From the NCBI RefSeq assembly GCF_965638725.1, contig NC_134959.1, positions 10,854,417 through 10,918,416 on the forward strand: a stretch of 64,000 nucleotides of DNA, given 5' to 3'. Within the stretch, counting starts at the first letter, position 1. Each line of letters starts with the position of its first letter. The notes below the pieces were generated by a model. It was not told the origin of the DNA, ran no database searches, and saw only the letters and a program-made list of their open reading frames with translations. Shown here one piece after another: positions 30,201 through 44,789 of the stretch. Source of the stretch: Aptenodytes patagonicus (taxonomy: Eukaryota; Chordata; Aves; Sphenisciformes; Spheniscidae). The position numbers were made by a program, and so were the translations under genes.

Positions 30201-33200
30201 TGTTGAGTATATCAGCATTATCTATGGGAATTTGGGAGAAATATCTCCAAGGCTCAGAAAAATTGTCTCACTTCCCTCTTAGTTAAAAATGTTAGAGACA
30301 GGAGAGGACTTCTAAAAGGAGTGTTGATCAGAGAAACTTTAGTTAAAGGAAAAGTAGTGGCAACAAAGGTAGGAATAAATCTTCTCAAAGTTCTAAATAA
30401 ATCTTCTTAATTCTTGTGGTGGGGGATAAAGACATTTGAAATTATGACGTTCATGTGCATATATTAATAAATAGAAACATGGCTGTTAGGGTAATTATAG
30501 TCATTGCATCCTTTGAGGTTGCACATCGTGGGTGTTCTGTGGTATATGTTTTTAAACATCTTGATTGCATGATTGGATTTTTTTTTTTGTAAGTAGACTT
30601 CGTAATTTTTTAATACGCACTTAAGCAGTTAGTCCTGGTGACAAACAGTAAAAGCTTTTGCCCTACAGTGTATGAACTAGATGACAATGCAGCCCTCAGT
30701 TTACTGATTCAGTTGCTCAAAGCCATGTTCAAATATAATTGAACTAATTAGTTTGCTGAGTAGCCTTTCTTGGACCTCGGGAAAGCATGGTACAGAGCCA
30801 ACGTTCAGGGTGGTTAGTCCCATGTAGAGTCTGACTGGACCTATCTAGACCGATTTCTGCAGTATCTCATCTGAGTTTGTACGCTGTGCTCCTGATGAAT
30901 TGTCACTAAAATCTTTATCCCATGGTAAATAGGACAATCAGTTATTGACTTTCTACTAACTACTGTGCATATGTATCTCAAAATTCATGTGTGTTTTTAG
31001 TAGGGACTCTTTCTTCAGAAAGTTTGTTGTCATGTAGCCCTTAATTTTTGACATGTGGTTCCATTGTTAGTAATTATTTAAAATGTGTGGATTCCTGAAG
31101 ATGATTAGGTGATCACTTGCACCTCTACAGTTGCTGTAGTGCAGATGTAACACCTGTATGCAGGCCTGAAAAGGGGTCTGTAAAGTTTATGCATTTTGGT
31201 CAATTGCAAACTCTGTTAATGATTTTGTTCCTTTTATTTCTGTAAAAGTGAAATGGCTGTCTCTGTGTGTTTGTAGATTGATTTGGATACTATTGATGTC
31301 AGCAATCTCAACAGGCAGTTTTTGTTTCAAAAGAAACATGTTGGAAGATCAAAATCACAGGTGAGGAAAAAGTCAAAGCTCAAGTCTTACTTAGCATTAT
31401 TTTGTGGACAGTGTTAGAAACATGTCACAATTTTGTTTCTGCTGTGAAGAGGTAAGTGTTGGTTGGTTGATCATGGCTATCCACAACATTTCATTATAAA
31501 AGTATTTAAATCTCTTAAGGTAGTCAACTTACTCGATACTCAACTGGTATCGAGTCTATCTTTAGAAGGAAGGAAGAAATAATAAGTGGTTTTTTTTGTT
31601 TTTGTTTTTTTTTTATTTCTAGGTTGCCAAGGAAAGCGTGTTACAGTTTTATCCAGAAGCTAATATTATAGCTTACCATGATAGCATCATGAAGTATGTT
31701 TGTTTTTAAGCTCTAATTACATGTTTTGATTTGCAAGTACTGTGTTATTTAAATGCTACAATGGTGTGCTTTAAGATATTTTACAAAGCTACCGCAGTAA
31801 GAAGAAATAGCTGTAAATATGAGACTTACCACACACCTGAGTGGGAGTGTGGATTTTGCATGAGTTTTCTTAAGCTCTGGTAGTAAGCTGTAGTCATTTG
31901 CTTGTGTCTATTTTTCATTTTATTAGCAACATTTACTGTATAAGTTTCTACACTGTAAGGATGCCCTGTTGTCTTGAGCAATAATTAGATTAAAATAAAT
32001 GTGAATGTTGAGTCCATGATTAAAAAAAATGAAGTCCGTGTGTGTGTGGGCAACTGAGTATCATTTATATATGCCCAAAGCTGTTAAAATCTAGTCTTTA
32101 TGATCCATAACCAATGAGTACAAGATTATGTAGATTTTCATTAGGTGTTTCCCATGTTTTAATTTATATTTGTCCAGTTTCTTAAAAATTGATACTCTGT
32201 AATATTAAGGTTTGAACTCTGATGTTGCTATTAGCCGCTGAAACACTGACTCGTTGCATCCTTCTCCTGAAACTGTAAAACCGTTAATCCCGTTTCCTCT
32301 TTACTCTCTCTTCTTTGCCACCTTCTTCTTTAAATCTGAAAAATGCAATGTAAAGATACTAAAGTGGCAAGATTTTAAAGTCCCATGTCTTGGCTCCTAA
32401 GGGTATGGAGGCATGATCAAAACCAATTGAGCTATCACAGCATAATGAATTATCAACAGTCTGATGAGCTATGGTAATTGCAGTGTGCATGTTTTAGCCT
32501 CAGCTGATGGTTTTTAAGGTCAGTTACCACAGCTCAGCCAATTTACTCATTAGGTCAAAGCAGTATAATCACTTTTTTGTTGTCTGCTTGTTTCATTGGT
32601 CCAATTAGTACTAATTGCAATAGCTTCCTTCCAGCAGCATAAAATTCATGCTTTCACCCAGCTTTAAAATGGACAGAAGACAAATGGGGCAGGTAAAGGC
32701 TAGCAGTAAATTTATAATATGTGTAATTTATCACACAAACATCAGTCCACCCTTTGCATGTGTATAGTTTCTGTTGTGGCATAATAACCAACAACTTTGA
32801 TATGCCATTTTGAGTATTGTTTTTCTTTTCTGTAGCCCTGACTATAACGTAGAATTCTTCCGCCAGTTTACGTTGGTTATGAATGCTCTGGATAACAGAG
32901 GTGAAGTTTTCACTATGATTTTCTATTGAAGATGAAAATACTGTTGCTTGTTCATAGAAACAGAACTTTAATGTGTTCTACTCTTAGTACTTCTGCAATG
33001 TCACTTAAATAACAAGTATCCACTTAACCCATCTGTAGTTTGACTAATGCTTGTGTGCTTCACTAGAAACTTGAAAGGGTAGTTAGTGCTTTTACAGGTG
33101 TTTTGAAAGTAAACATTAACTGCTATGTTGCTGCTTTATGGGAACTGATCAGTGTTGTGTGTACCTATGTAACTTTATTCAGTTGAGTTTGCTGTATTTA

Positions 33201-36200
33201 ATAGTGTCGATATATTTTGTGTTAATTGGAAAATTTACTTTGTGAAAAAGGTGTGGTGCTCTATAATGAAATAAGGCAGATTAAGGATAAATGTTTGCAT
33301 AGGAGGCTAGTTTGAATTTGGAGAAGTAAGACTTTTTTTCTAATTCTTCAAATTTTTCTTTAAAAACTCTTGATTTCCAGCTGCCCGTAACCACGTGAAC
33401 AGGATGTGTCTGGCTGCTGATGTTCCTCTTATAGAGAGTGGAACTGCAGGCTACCTTGGACAAGTAACAGTTATTAAAAAGGTTAGGTTGTGTATTACTT
33501 TTGTCGCTTTAAGTTTAAATCATTGGCTATTTTAGACAACAGGGAGTTGGGTGTTTTGTGATACAGTTACAGTTCATGTGGTAATAGCATATACTATCAG
33601 TAGTCTTCACAGTGTGACAAGTAAATATTTCACTTTTCACCAGGGAGTGACAGAATGTTATGAATGTCATCCTAAACCAACTCAGAAGACTTTTCCAGGC
33701 TGCACAATCCGAAATACGCCATCGGAACCTATCCATTGCATTGTGTGGGCTAAGTATTTGTTCAAGTAAGTGATTTTTAAAAAAGAAAATAGGTACTGTG
33801 GTTCACTCTTCTGGTTTCTAAACCTATAGACAGAGAAATAAAATGGACACGCACTTTTGGGGTTTTTTTTGCTTTGGGTTTTTTTTTTTACATGAATGTG
33901 GATTACAGTTAAAACCTCCAGTTCTTTGAGTTTTGGGGTGGGTTTCTTTTTTCTTTTAATGTAAAGATGGAAGGTTGGTTAGTACTTAGGCCTTGGACTA
34001 ATATCACAGAAAATATGGCAGAGTAGCTTGGCACAGCAGTGTAGGTTGAGCTTACTTTATTCTTCACCTTTGTGTGAAGTTAACACATTTTTCAGTTTAA
34101 TGCATGTGTTAACAGATGTAAATTTTGCTGGGATCTTGGATGGTTATAAGCAATGGATTCAGTAGTGCGATATACATAAAAGGCTAGGTGAACTATTGAG
34201 TGAGTTATACAGAACTGTTTTGCTAAATTCATTTTTGTATTGGACATTTTGTATTGTCAGCGTTAAGTCCACGTGTGATGAATCCCAACAATTTAAAAAG
34301 CAATGTATGAAGTGGCACTCTGATAGCAAGAATTCTAAAGTGGATATGTATCCATTAGCAAATATTTCAGTCTTTAACCAGATATGATGAAATTCTGGTG
34401 TTGTGTTGTTGTTCTTAATTATTATATAGCCAGTTGTTTGGAGAAGAAGATGCTGATCAAGAAGTCTCTCCTGACAGAGCTGATCCCGAAGCTGCCTGTG
34501 AGTGTGATATAAGCTGGTAGCTTACCGTGTTACTGAAATGTTCTATTTCTGAGATTATGACTTGTTTCTGCTTATTAGATATTTGAAACAATTTCAGTGT
34601 TTTTTAGTTAGCTTGATGCGTAGTGCATACCAAAGGTTTTTGCACGGAGAATGTGTGCAAAAATACTCTTCAAAATGACAACAGTTTAATAATTTCACCT
34701 GTCAGAACTGTGGCCCTTGTGGGCAGCCTAAAACATTATTAAAATGATTACTTCAGCTGTTGTGAAAACTTCTTAATACAGCGTAAGATGGGTCACTGGC
34801 ATTCAGTAGTCGTTCTCAGATACTGTGGGTAGAACAGCTGTGAGGAACACAATCGATAACATTCGCTAATCATAAAGTTCCAGTTAACACATCAGGTGTA
34901 AGATACATGATTTAGATGAACAGGCTTGTGTCTGTTTGGAGACTCCTGTTCCCTCTGCAGCAAACAGTCTTTCCCACGTGCACAGAAACTTGAAGTGAAA
35001 AGTAAGCTTGAAGTACAAATTAAATCTAACTGATCTTCACAGGGTGGCCTTTTTTTCCCTATATATTTGGATTTAATGAAGCGCTTCCTTCCCTGCAGCT
35101 GGGAGGCTTGTCTTTTGAACTGAGAACTTAGTGGTATTTGTAATCACTCTGTATTTTCCACTCCTAGCTGAGGGATTGCAAGGATATACAGGGATTGTGT
35201 TTGAACTCTTCTAGCCTGAAACACTTCGATATTAATCTACATAGGAAATATGCCCATTTTGAGTGATGTTTTTGTAGCTATTCAGTATTTTGCTGTGAGG
35301 ACGGTAACATAGTTACTGTGAAGGTGAATAAGCATCATTGTTGCTTCTTTTGGATCCTTTGATAGATGAATGGACTTGGGAGAGGGAGCTTAGAGCTCCG
35401 ACTCTTCAGATTCTCTGAACATCAGATAGTGATCACATGACAGGTTGTTCCTACAAGAAGTGCAGAATGAAATAGCTGAGTCTTAAAAAGAGTGGCATAT
35501 AAACTCACTTAAAACAACAGCTGCTGGAATACTTGGAAGGTAGCAGACACAATGCCACTTATTTAAACAAAGATACCAGGGCAATTATAGGAAGGCCTGA
35601 GCTGTAGCCTCATGTCTGTAGTGAGCAAACTGTCTGTAGCAATAATGCTGTTTAGAATCAGCGGACATACATGCTGTGTCAGGGAAGAGTCAATGCAACC
35701 TTTGTAAAGGGAAGTTGTGCCTTGCATGGCTCTGCAGGTCCTTTGAAGGAATTGGCAAACCTGTGGACAAGCATATCTGGTTTATGCTGTTTAGAATCTG
35801 CAGGGGGCACTCAAAAACTTTTTGTGAGGAACTTGAAGGAGCTAAGCAGCCATGGGGAGAAAAAAGGATGAAAATCCTGAAGTGGATAAACTACTTAAAT
35901 GATAGAGATAAATGGTGATTAGAGGAGTGTCTCAGATTGGGGATGGGACCAGTGCTGTTGAGCATACATGATTAAGCAAAGTCACTCAGAATAATAAAGA
36001 TGAGGACTAACTGCAAAAAGTAGTAGAAAGCTTCATAATACAGAATGACTGGGCAATGAGACATTGGGTAGATTTGGTGCAGATAAATATGAAATGATGC
36101 ATTGGTGAAAGGGGGGGGAAACATTCACAAATTTTCATACAAAGTGATGGTCTCTGAGTTGATTTTTCTCATTCAGTCAAGATGTTAATAGATAGTTTTA

Positions 36201-39200
36201 TGAAAACATCAACCTGCTGCTTATTAGGAATCAGGATAGCAATTGCTGGATGTGACTAGGAAAGAAACACAAAATGAATAGCATCTGTATGCATGGAACT
36301 TTTTTGTATAGGAATAACCAGAGGTAGGAAGCTGATTTTCTTGTGTGTGTGTTGAAGTTCTAACCAAGCTAAGACTCTTCAGTCAGGAAGAGAGACTACT
36401 AAAAGGGGATGGTTAGAGATTTATGAAATTACAACATTATGTGGAGAAAATTAATAGGAAACAATTGTTCACTGTTTCTGCCAATAAAGGAATTAGGTGA
36501 CATCAAGTTAAATTAGTGAGTTGCAGAAGCAAACAGGAGTAGTCACACTGTGTCTAATTCAGCTTTTGTTGGGCACAGTAAAGCCATTTCATGGTCCCTG
36601 CATAATTTTGGTTATTGATTCTAGGGGAAATATTAGGATGTGATTTTCCTTTTTTTGAATTAAAATAATGGTTAACACTTTATTAACAGGGGAGCCAGCA
36701 GAAGCAGAAGCCAGAGCACGAGCGTCCAATGAAGATGGTGAGATTAAACGTGTTTCAACTAAGGAGTGGGCTAAATCAACTGGATACGATCCAGTTAAAC
36801 TTTTTACTAAGGTATCTTCTTTACCCCCAATAAATGTCTTTATTTGAAGTGTATGAGGTGCTTTAAAGTTAAGTCAAAACCCAGTTTGGACACTTAATGC
36901 TAGCCATCAATTATGCAATTATGTTATGACTTCCACCAGTTTTGCTGTAGTGTTGGTCTTTTACAACACCTGCTTGTTTTTACAGCATTCCATCTGCATC
37001 TGTACAGATGGCTTCAGCAGCTTGTCCATACTGTACAGAAAAAACTTCATTTGAATTACTTGTAATATGAAAAGGTAAACTTGAATTCTGCAGGAGTTTC
37101 ACTGGGCGTAATCAGAACCAATCTGAGGACCTAAAAGCTATCGGTCATTTTCTGTGTATAATCAGGCTCTGGCATAAGAAAATACAGACTGGTTTAGGAG
37201 TTTTCCTTCTAAATAGTTGCTAGAAGTGGATAAATAGAGGAAATGAGTATAGAATGTAATGTTGATACATAGTAATAACTTTACTTTGGAAATTCATTGG
37301 CATGTAGGTAAGATTATCTCAGGGGGAGTATACAAAGAGCTGTAGTAATGGCTTCAGTAGGCACGTGAACCCACTGTTTGGACTATTGTTTCTTGATTTT
37401 TACTTCCCCCAAAATTAATCAGAGCTGTGTCTGCTTTATGCGATAAGTGTTAGAGAATGGGGAATAAGAAGTTTTTCTAATCTGGTTTTTTTTCCTGTGG
37501 AGTTTGACTTTTATTTATGTGGTTGAAAATATTTTCAAGGAGAAAGGCAAAACCTCATAAATCTAATGCTGATTTTTCAATTTCACAGCAGTTGTAAAAA
37601 TAAAGTATGTCTTTTTTTTCCCCTTTCATTTTAATGTTTTTTGTTTGTGGGTTTGTTTTTTTTTTTTTTAATGTTTCCTAGCTTTTCAAAGATGACATTA
37701 GATACCTGCTGACAATGGATAAGCTGTGGAGGAAAAGAAAGCCTCCAGTGCCACTGGACTGGGCTGAGGTACAAAATCAAGGTAATTGTCCCTCCTCCCA
37801 CTGTATATTTGTAAGTCATACCTGCTGTTTGTTAATGCATCTCTGTGATAAGTACATTTTCTCACTGTCACAGTTGAGTACTGATAATGAACATATTAAT
37901 TCTTTGCGATTCCTGAAGCTTTTAAATTTTTCTCTATATAGAAAATGTTTTCTCTAAAACTGTTTTGCAATTGTTATTTTAGATACTCAGTATTGGCTGT
38001 AGAAAATTCACATTTCACAAAATTACATGTCAGCTTATTCTAGGAGACCTTACCATAAGCACCGATACATTTGTCTCTGAAAGCTGAGTTTTGCTGAAAA
38101 TTTACATTTGCTGTAATTTGTGCATGTCTAGGTGATTGATATAAGTATAGCTGTGGTTGCAGTTTTAAATGCAGATTTGTTGTAAAATGTTGGGACTGCT
38201 GTAGTTTAAGGATGATGTTCTTCAATTTAGAAAATTTTAATTTTGCTGAAATTGGAAAATTCTTAGCTCTTTGAGAGCACTTCTGTGGGATTTATAAGTA
38301 TTCCTGATCTTAATTTTTTTTTTCTTTTCCCAAAGAGAAAAACATATCTGACCAACAAAATGAATCCTCCACAGTCTTGAAGGATCAGCAGGTTCTCGAT
38401 GTCAAGAGCTACGCACACTTATTTTCAAAGAGTGTTGAAACCCTGAGACTTCACCTGGCTGAGAAGGGTGATGGAGCAGAGCTTATATGGGATAAGGTTA
38501 GTTTGCCAAATACATAAAAAACAGTTAAAATCTACATATGTAGTACAAATATTAAATGGACTCATTCTGTTTCATTCCAAAATTCCAAATTCCAATGTCT
38601 GGCACCTCACTGAAAGCACTTCCCATATGTAAACAAATATATACTTTAAACACTCTATATTTTGTAACTCACTGAGTGTAAGGATTAACTATTGTGATGT
38701 AAATTAACTTAATTCACCAACTTTAAAAAGCACATTCAGCCGTATTTGTCATATTTTGATTTTTGAAAATATTTTAAAAATGCGACTTCATTTTTTTCCT
38801 TTTTAGCTTTCTCTAAAACACGCTTTTATATAGTGGTTTGTAGTTAGAGTTCTACCGAGTTGTACATAGTAATTAGCTCTGATGATAGGTATGTGATATA
38901 TTACAAGTTTTGCTGAATAAAAACAAGAAAAGAATTTTCTCTTTTAGCACCAGAGACAGTGTAATCTTTCTGCAGTCAGCTGTCATTTGGCATAAGAAAA
39001 AAAAGTAGTTTGTAAATATAGGGGGGACAAAATAGTAAAATAGTATTACAACAGGTAGTAAAAATACTTGTTTCTGAAACACCAATTTTTGAAACTGAGC
39101 ATAAAACATTGTAAGATTGAGGATTTAGACATTATTTTGAATATAGAAGGCATTTTATTAATACTAACACACTAATTCACTACTAAAATACTAAGTACAA

Positions 39201-42200
39201 TTTCTAAACGTGTATTTAAAGTATTACTGCTGTCTAAACATACCATCTGAAAGAGGAGGTGTATTGACTTTGAAATGGAATATTGTACAGACTTTTTTTT
39301 TTTAACTTTCTGGTTTTAAGGTTTTAGGAACCATATGTTGCAAGCTTCTTCCAATGAGTAATCTGGTTTTTAAATACTTTTTGTATTAACTTCTTGTCAG
39401 GATGACCCTTCTGCAATGGATTTTGTGACTTCTGCTGCAAACCTCAGGATGCATGTTTTCAGTATGAATATGAAGAGCAGATTTGATATCAAGTGTAAGG
39501 ATAAAATATAACATTGTTTTATTTAAATAATAATCTAAACGTCTCATTTTCATTTACTGTTAAAAATCTGCATATTCTTGCTTATTTTGCAGCAATGGCA
39601 GGAAATATTATCCCAGCTATAGCTACTACTAATGCAGTGATAGCTGGTCTGATAGTGCTGGAGGGTTTGAAGATTTTATCAGGAAAAATAGATCAGTGTA
39701 GAACGGTAAGTGGAAATAAGATACTTTTACTTTCCTATTATTTATTATGTGTTTAAAAGTCACATTTAACCTGCTTTGACTATTGTTTAGTTTTACTGTC
39801 TCTCACTTGTTGTTGCTTCAGTAGATTCTGATTGTGCTGGGAACTTTCAGCCACAGTGAAAAGAGAAGTGGAAGTCTCAAGGATTATTAAATTTCTCTGA
39901 TTTAATGAAAATTGGCTGCTGGATGGGAGAGAGAACCAGACTGATGTCACTTGAAACATGGTTGTTTCATGTTACAGATCTATTCATTAGTAGCTGGTCA
40001 GTCAGCACAGGTGTCATTGCGGACTGGCCATAATACGCACTTTCTCCTGTTCAACAGGCATGTCAAAGAGGATTAGGGAACAGGACAACCTGTGAGACTA
40101 AGAGAATAAATCTGTAGGAAAACAGGTTTTATGAGTGCTGTTACTTACAGAATAACTTGTTTTATTTTTGTCTGTCCTCAAGATTTTTCTGAACAAGCAG
40201 CCAAATCCCAGAAAGAAGCTATTGGTTCCTTGTGCTTTGGATCCACCAAATCCTAACTGTTACGTATGTGCAAGTAAGCCAGAAGTGACTGTGAAACTTA
40301 ATGTACACAAAGTTACTGTGTTAACACTCCAGGATAAGGTAAATCTTGGGTATTAGCTACAGCTTTCATTTTGATTCTAATCCTGTACATTATTAAAGTT
40401 AGATTTTTGTTCAGTATATTTTGACTGAACATCAGCTGTTTATATTTGCTCTACATTTTGCATTTCTCTCAGCTACAAGAAGAGCTAGATTAGCCAGTCT
40501 GCTTCTTGCTTGTGTGCTTGTATGTCTTGTGAAAGAATGTTTGTATTTTGTAACTTTTTGGTGGTTTTAAAGCCTATTTATACCTAACAGCAAAAAACTA
40601 AATTTGTATTTCAGTTGAATAGTTCAGTAGTCACATTACAGTTGCATAGTCACAACTGATTTGTAATTCTGTCATTTCATGAAGTAGTCTAAAAGATTTT
40701 TTAGCATATCTGAACCTGTAGGTTTCAGACAGCAAAAATACAATTATTTTGTTCATGGAAGTGAAAAAAAAAAATTACAGGCTTTTAGCTGATGCCTGAA
40801 AATGAGCCAGGATAAGAAAATCAACATAATTCAAGGTTCTTTCTTTTATAAGTGTTTTTAAGTTAAATATTGAATAAATAATCTTACTTATCTTTTCAGA
40901 TAGTGAAAGAAAAATTTGCTATGGTAGCACCAGATGTACAAATAGATGATGGAAAAGGAACTATTCTTATCTCTTCAGAAGAAGGAGAAACAGAAGGTAT
41001 GCATACTGAAGCTTTTTAGATAAGAGTACATAAAAACTAGGAAGAAGCCAAGATACACAGAATGGGAGTATAGCAAATGTTTTAGTGTTCATCCTGTAGA
41101 CTAATATTTGAAGAGAATTGGATTTGCAAGTATTTAAGCAGCTCGAGAATAGCTAGTGGTATTGTCTACAAGCCTGCATGTCCAGTTCAGCTTTCCTATA
41201 TAAAGTACTTTTCACTTGGAGTGTCAGGATTCCTTTCAAGAATAGGTATTCAACTATAAATGTGCACCAGTTATTTTCCTCTGTTTGCAAGTCCTGTTCA
41301 TTTTCTTGTTCTTAGATTGTGGTCTTTTTATGATGCTTGTAGGCACTACTGCAATACAGATATTATCTCCAAAAATGTTCCTAAATGTAATAATAGTGAA
41401 GTGCTCGAACATGATGCGTGAGGGGTAAATAAGTCAAACATAAGTAGTTTTAACTCCTGATAGGCTTAAATGTCAGCTTTTACTTTAAATATAGCTAATA
41501 AATGTTAATCTTATGTTTCTACATAAAACTTCTGGAGTACTCATTTAATCATATTTATTCAGGTGTAAAGGATCTTTACATAAATAGCTGTATACACTGC
41601 AGTTTTTCACTATTTTTCTAGCAAATAACCACAGGAAATTATCAGACTTTGGAATTCGAAATGGCACTCGACTACAAGCAGATGATTTCCTCCAGGACTA
41701 TACACTGTTAATCAATGTGCTTCATAGGTAAGGATTCTGAAATAATTATATTTGTGTATATATGTAGAACAGTTCCACAGGGAATTTCCAACTCAGAATT
41801 TTAAGTTCATGAATAAAGCTCAGAGATTAAGCTGCGGAAAGAAAACATAGAGGTAAAAGAGGAATTGTTATTTTTTATGAATGTATAGAGTTTAGGGTTT
41901 AGGTGTTTTTTGTTTGTGTGCGTTTGTTTTGTTGTTTCGGGTTTTTTTACAACAGTAATTGGAAAAAGTTTATTTGAATAATTTGTCATTACACAACATA
42001 AGAATGCAGTGCAGAACCAAATTTACTTTTGGGGCAGCCAACAAGCGAGAAACTGCTCTTTAAAAAAACTAAACAAAGTAAAATTAAAAAAGGCAACCCC
42101 CCCCAGCCTGCTGGGGTAGTAGATCCTCTGCTTGACTACCTGTGTTCAGACACAGCCATGCAAATAGCAGTCACTTTGAAATAATTGGTGTGTGTATGTA

Positions 42201-44313
42201 ACCCTGGATAAGTAGTACACATATTATACACAGTAAATTAACACACTGCACTTTCAGTGAGAATAGGAATGTGACATTGAGGAAGAAGGGTAAGCTCAGG
42301 TAATGATTTTTCTCATTCTTAAGCATTTTAAGTCATGGCACTGGGTGGATCAGTGTTTATGAATAGAGAAAGCATAAATTATAAAGGAGGACTGAACAGA
42401 TTTTCCTCTTTTTTAATATGGTTTTCTCATTTTGTCATAGTTGCAGGGTGCTCTAATACTTGAATGACATATTTTGTTTGTGAAATAGACAGGTTTTTTT
42501 ATTTTCACCTGGTTGTTTAAAAGCATATGGATTTTTCTGCAGTGAAGACCTAGAAAAAGATGTAGAATTTGAAGTTGTTGGTGATACCCCTGAAAAAGTT
42601 GGCCCTAAACCATCAGAACCAACATCCAAGAACATTACCAATGGTAGCGATGATGGAGCGCAACCCTCAACATCAACAGGTAAACAACAGTAGTCAATAT
42701 TAAATGTAACAAAATAGTCTTTCAGTAGTGCAGTCCAATTAAAATAGTTGTCTTGAGTTTTATGACTTAAATGCCTTTTATTTCATGTTGGCAAAGTTAA
42801 GTTGCCTCTGTGTATAAATAGAATATTAAATAGAAAAATGCACACTTACAATTGTTACAAAATGCACATTTAAGATTGTTACAAAGGTTTACAGTAAATA
42901 CACCTTGAAATTATATTACTTAATTGGCGAAGGCTTGGTGGGGTGTCAGCTGAAGTGCATCATTTGCACAGTGATTTAAATAAAGTTAGACCCATTCTAT
43001 CTGATGGTCACACTATTGCTTGACAAAAAAGAATCAAACAAATTTGTCCCTTTCTCCCTACAGATTAAAAATTACTTTGTGGATGTCTTTGATCATGTTT
43101 TATTTTGTTAATTTAAGATGTCTTTATTTCTACTTAAAAAATTATTTTTCACCTGTCAAGCAAACCATGGCAAAAAAACAGTATTTGCTATCCAGGAAGA
43201 AGTACTATCACCTTCCTAATGTAGGGTGTTTCTTTGAACATACTCAAAATAGTTTAACTCAAATGAATATGGGATGCTTAAGCACTGAAGGCTAATGTAC
43301 TGGAAACGTCATACTGTTTTATAGGGATAGCATATGAATCTGAATGCTTGTGGTGACATGCAAGTTAGATATCTGTAGTTCTGTCTTACACTTTAGGATG
43401 ATGTTCATTTGCCTGTCAGATGGGCCTATTTAAGATAGGTGCACAAGTATGTAGTCGCTTCCACTTGCCTCTTGTTTCAGGGGTGATTAAATAAGGGTAT
43501 TGCTACAATTGATTTCAAATTATAAAAAAAAACCCTAGCATAAAATTAGTTTTTACAGCGAATTTGTACTTCAAACCAAACAAAATCCACTAGATGTCTT
43601 GAAACTTCATGTTTGGTTCTATTTTCCCTTCTTTATTCTATCTATTGTTATCCTTTAGCTCTTTAGGTCTGCTCACGCTTGCACTCCTCCCTGTCTTTGC
43701 ATGTTCTCTCTCAGGGAGCGTGGCTTCTAGTGGGAGTGCTGTTGAATGCACTAGTGAAAGGAGAGGCTGGACTACAGCTCAGTGTGTGTAAAAGTTCTTT
43801 TCTCAAGGACTGCTGCAGATAGCATGCAATTCTTCTATTTTGTACTTGCAGAAAAAAGCATGCTAACTAATGCATTTCCTGTATTTTTGGGTTATTGCAA
43901 TATTTTCCATACCTCTAGTGAAGAGGGAATAACCATGTGAAAAGCCTATTTTATACTGATTTCAGGGAAATTCAAAATACTCTTGCAGTTGAATGACAAA
44001 GAGTATGGATAAAGAATGCTCCAAGATGTATTTGTTGTATTAGAGACATTCTTATTTTTATGTATGAAACTTGGTTTGAGAGTAGACTATCTTTACAGTA
44101 TCCATTTGAATTAAAAACATGTATTTTGCAGCTCCAGATCAGGACGATCTATTGATTGTTGATTCTGAAGATGAAGGTACTTCGAGCAATGTTGATGATG
44201 ATATGGAAAACAAAAGCCGCAAGAGAAAACTAGAAGATACAGAGTGCGTCAGTACAAAGAGAGTGCGTACTGAGCAGACAGAAGAGCAAGATGAAATTAT
44301 AGCATTAGACTGA
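27249..44313 (+). CDS. UBA2: SUMO-activating enzyme subunit 2 (UBA2/SAE2), 17 exons, 640 aa
   Basis: Exons: 27249-27392, 31277-31360, 31623-31693, 32836-32900, 33381-33481, 33644-33765, 34430-34497, 36690-36811, 37682-37781, 38336-38496, 39401-39494, 39593-39705, 40183-40338, 40900-40996, 41622-41727, 42543-42679, 44132-44313; all join in frame to 640 codons, the human length. UBA2 pairs with SAE1, adenylates SUMO, takes it on a cysteine and passes it to UBC9 in the nucleus. Seen: nucleotide-binding GAGGIGCE (26-33); IDLDTID; catalytic Cys175 in [10 protein letters not shown]; zinc ligands C160, C163, C441, C444; a crossover [13 protein letters not shown] segment; the ubiquitin-like domain (about 448-545); a SUMO-interaction motif LLIV (587-590) followed by acidic residues; NLS KSRKRK (608-613) and KRVR (623-626); and the terminal IIALD. 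The first 11 residues differ from mammals. Intron 1 is 3.9 kb. Confidence 0.98.
27473..27532 (+). repeat. G-run cluster at the start of UBA2 intron 1
   Basis: A run of 13 G (27473-27485) is followed by GGG, GGGG, GGGGG, GGGGGGG and further runs, starting about 80 bp after the exon 1 donor. On the coding strand this meets the usual sequence rule for G-quadruplexes several times over. Confidence 0.7.
32400..32760. other. Candidate conserved non-coding element in UBA2 intron 3
   Basis: An intronic block with balanced, non-repetitive sequence and many homeodomain-type cores (TAATTG, CAATTAG, ATTA) plus E-box-like and CCAAT-type motifs. It has no open frame and no transposon features. The call rests on texture only; an alignment is needed. 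Confidence 0.25.
35490..36545 (+). mobile_element. Ancient, heavily decayed CR1/L3-type LINE fragment in UBA2 intron 7
   Basis: Colinear similarity to the RT and 3' part of old amniote CR1/L3 elements can be followed on the + strand: a GGGAAGAGTCAATG... TTTGTAAAGGGAA block near 35682-35714, GTGGACAAGCAT near 35764, TGGGACCAGT near 35945, GACTGGGCAA with ATGCATTGG near 36047-36104, TGAAAACATCAA near 36199 and GAGAGACTACTAAAAGGGGATGGTTAGAGAT near 36392. All frames are broken by stops and indels. It is far more diverged than the CR1 in PDCD2L. The matches are recalled from memory of the consensus, so the borders are approximate. Confidence 0.7.
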
Positions 44314-44789
44314 ACATGAAAATGCCCCTTGATAGAATGATTCAGATAACGTAATACAGTAACAGCATATTATGTTAGGATGTGAAAAATGTCCAGAACT
44401 AGACTAATTTTAAGGCCTTTGTTCCAAGTGAATACCAAACCACTGGCTTAAATAACTTGTGTCTGTTTCTCTTGATGATAAAGCTCTCATCTCAATAGAC
44501 TTTCAGAAGTTTTTTCATATTAATTCCTTAGATTAAATGTAGTGAAAACATAGTTTATAAATACTTACAGATAAGTATTTGCTTAAACAGACATGAAAAA
44601 AGCATGTTATTTTTGTGTAAATACCTTCTAGGTATAATTCAATAGGACAAAAAAAAACTACTTTCGTCTAGTAAAGGGTCATTGTCTGATGCCCAGATTT
44701 TAATAACTTTTTTTTTTTGCTTGAAGAAAAATATTTTTAGCCTAGTCCTAAACATTTTTCACACCCTGAACAAGTAAAGAAGAAAATTC

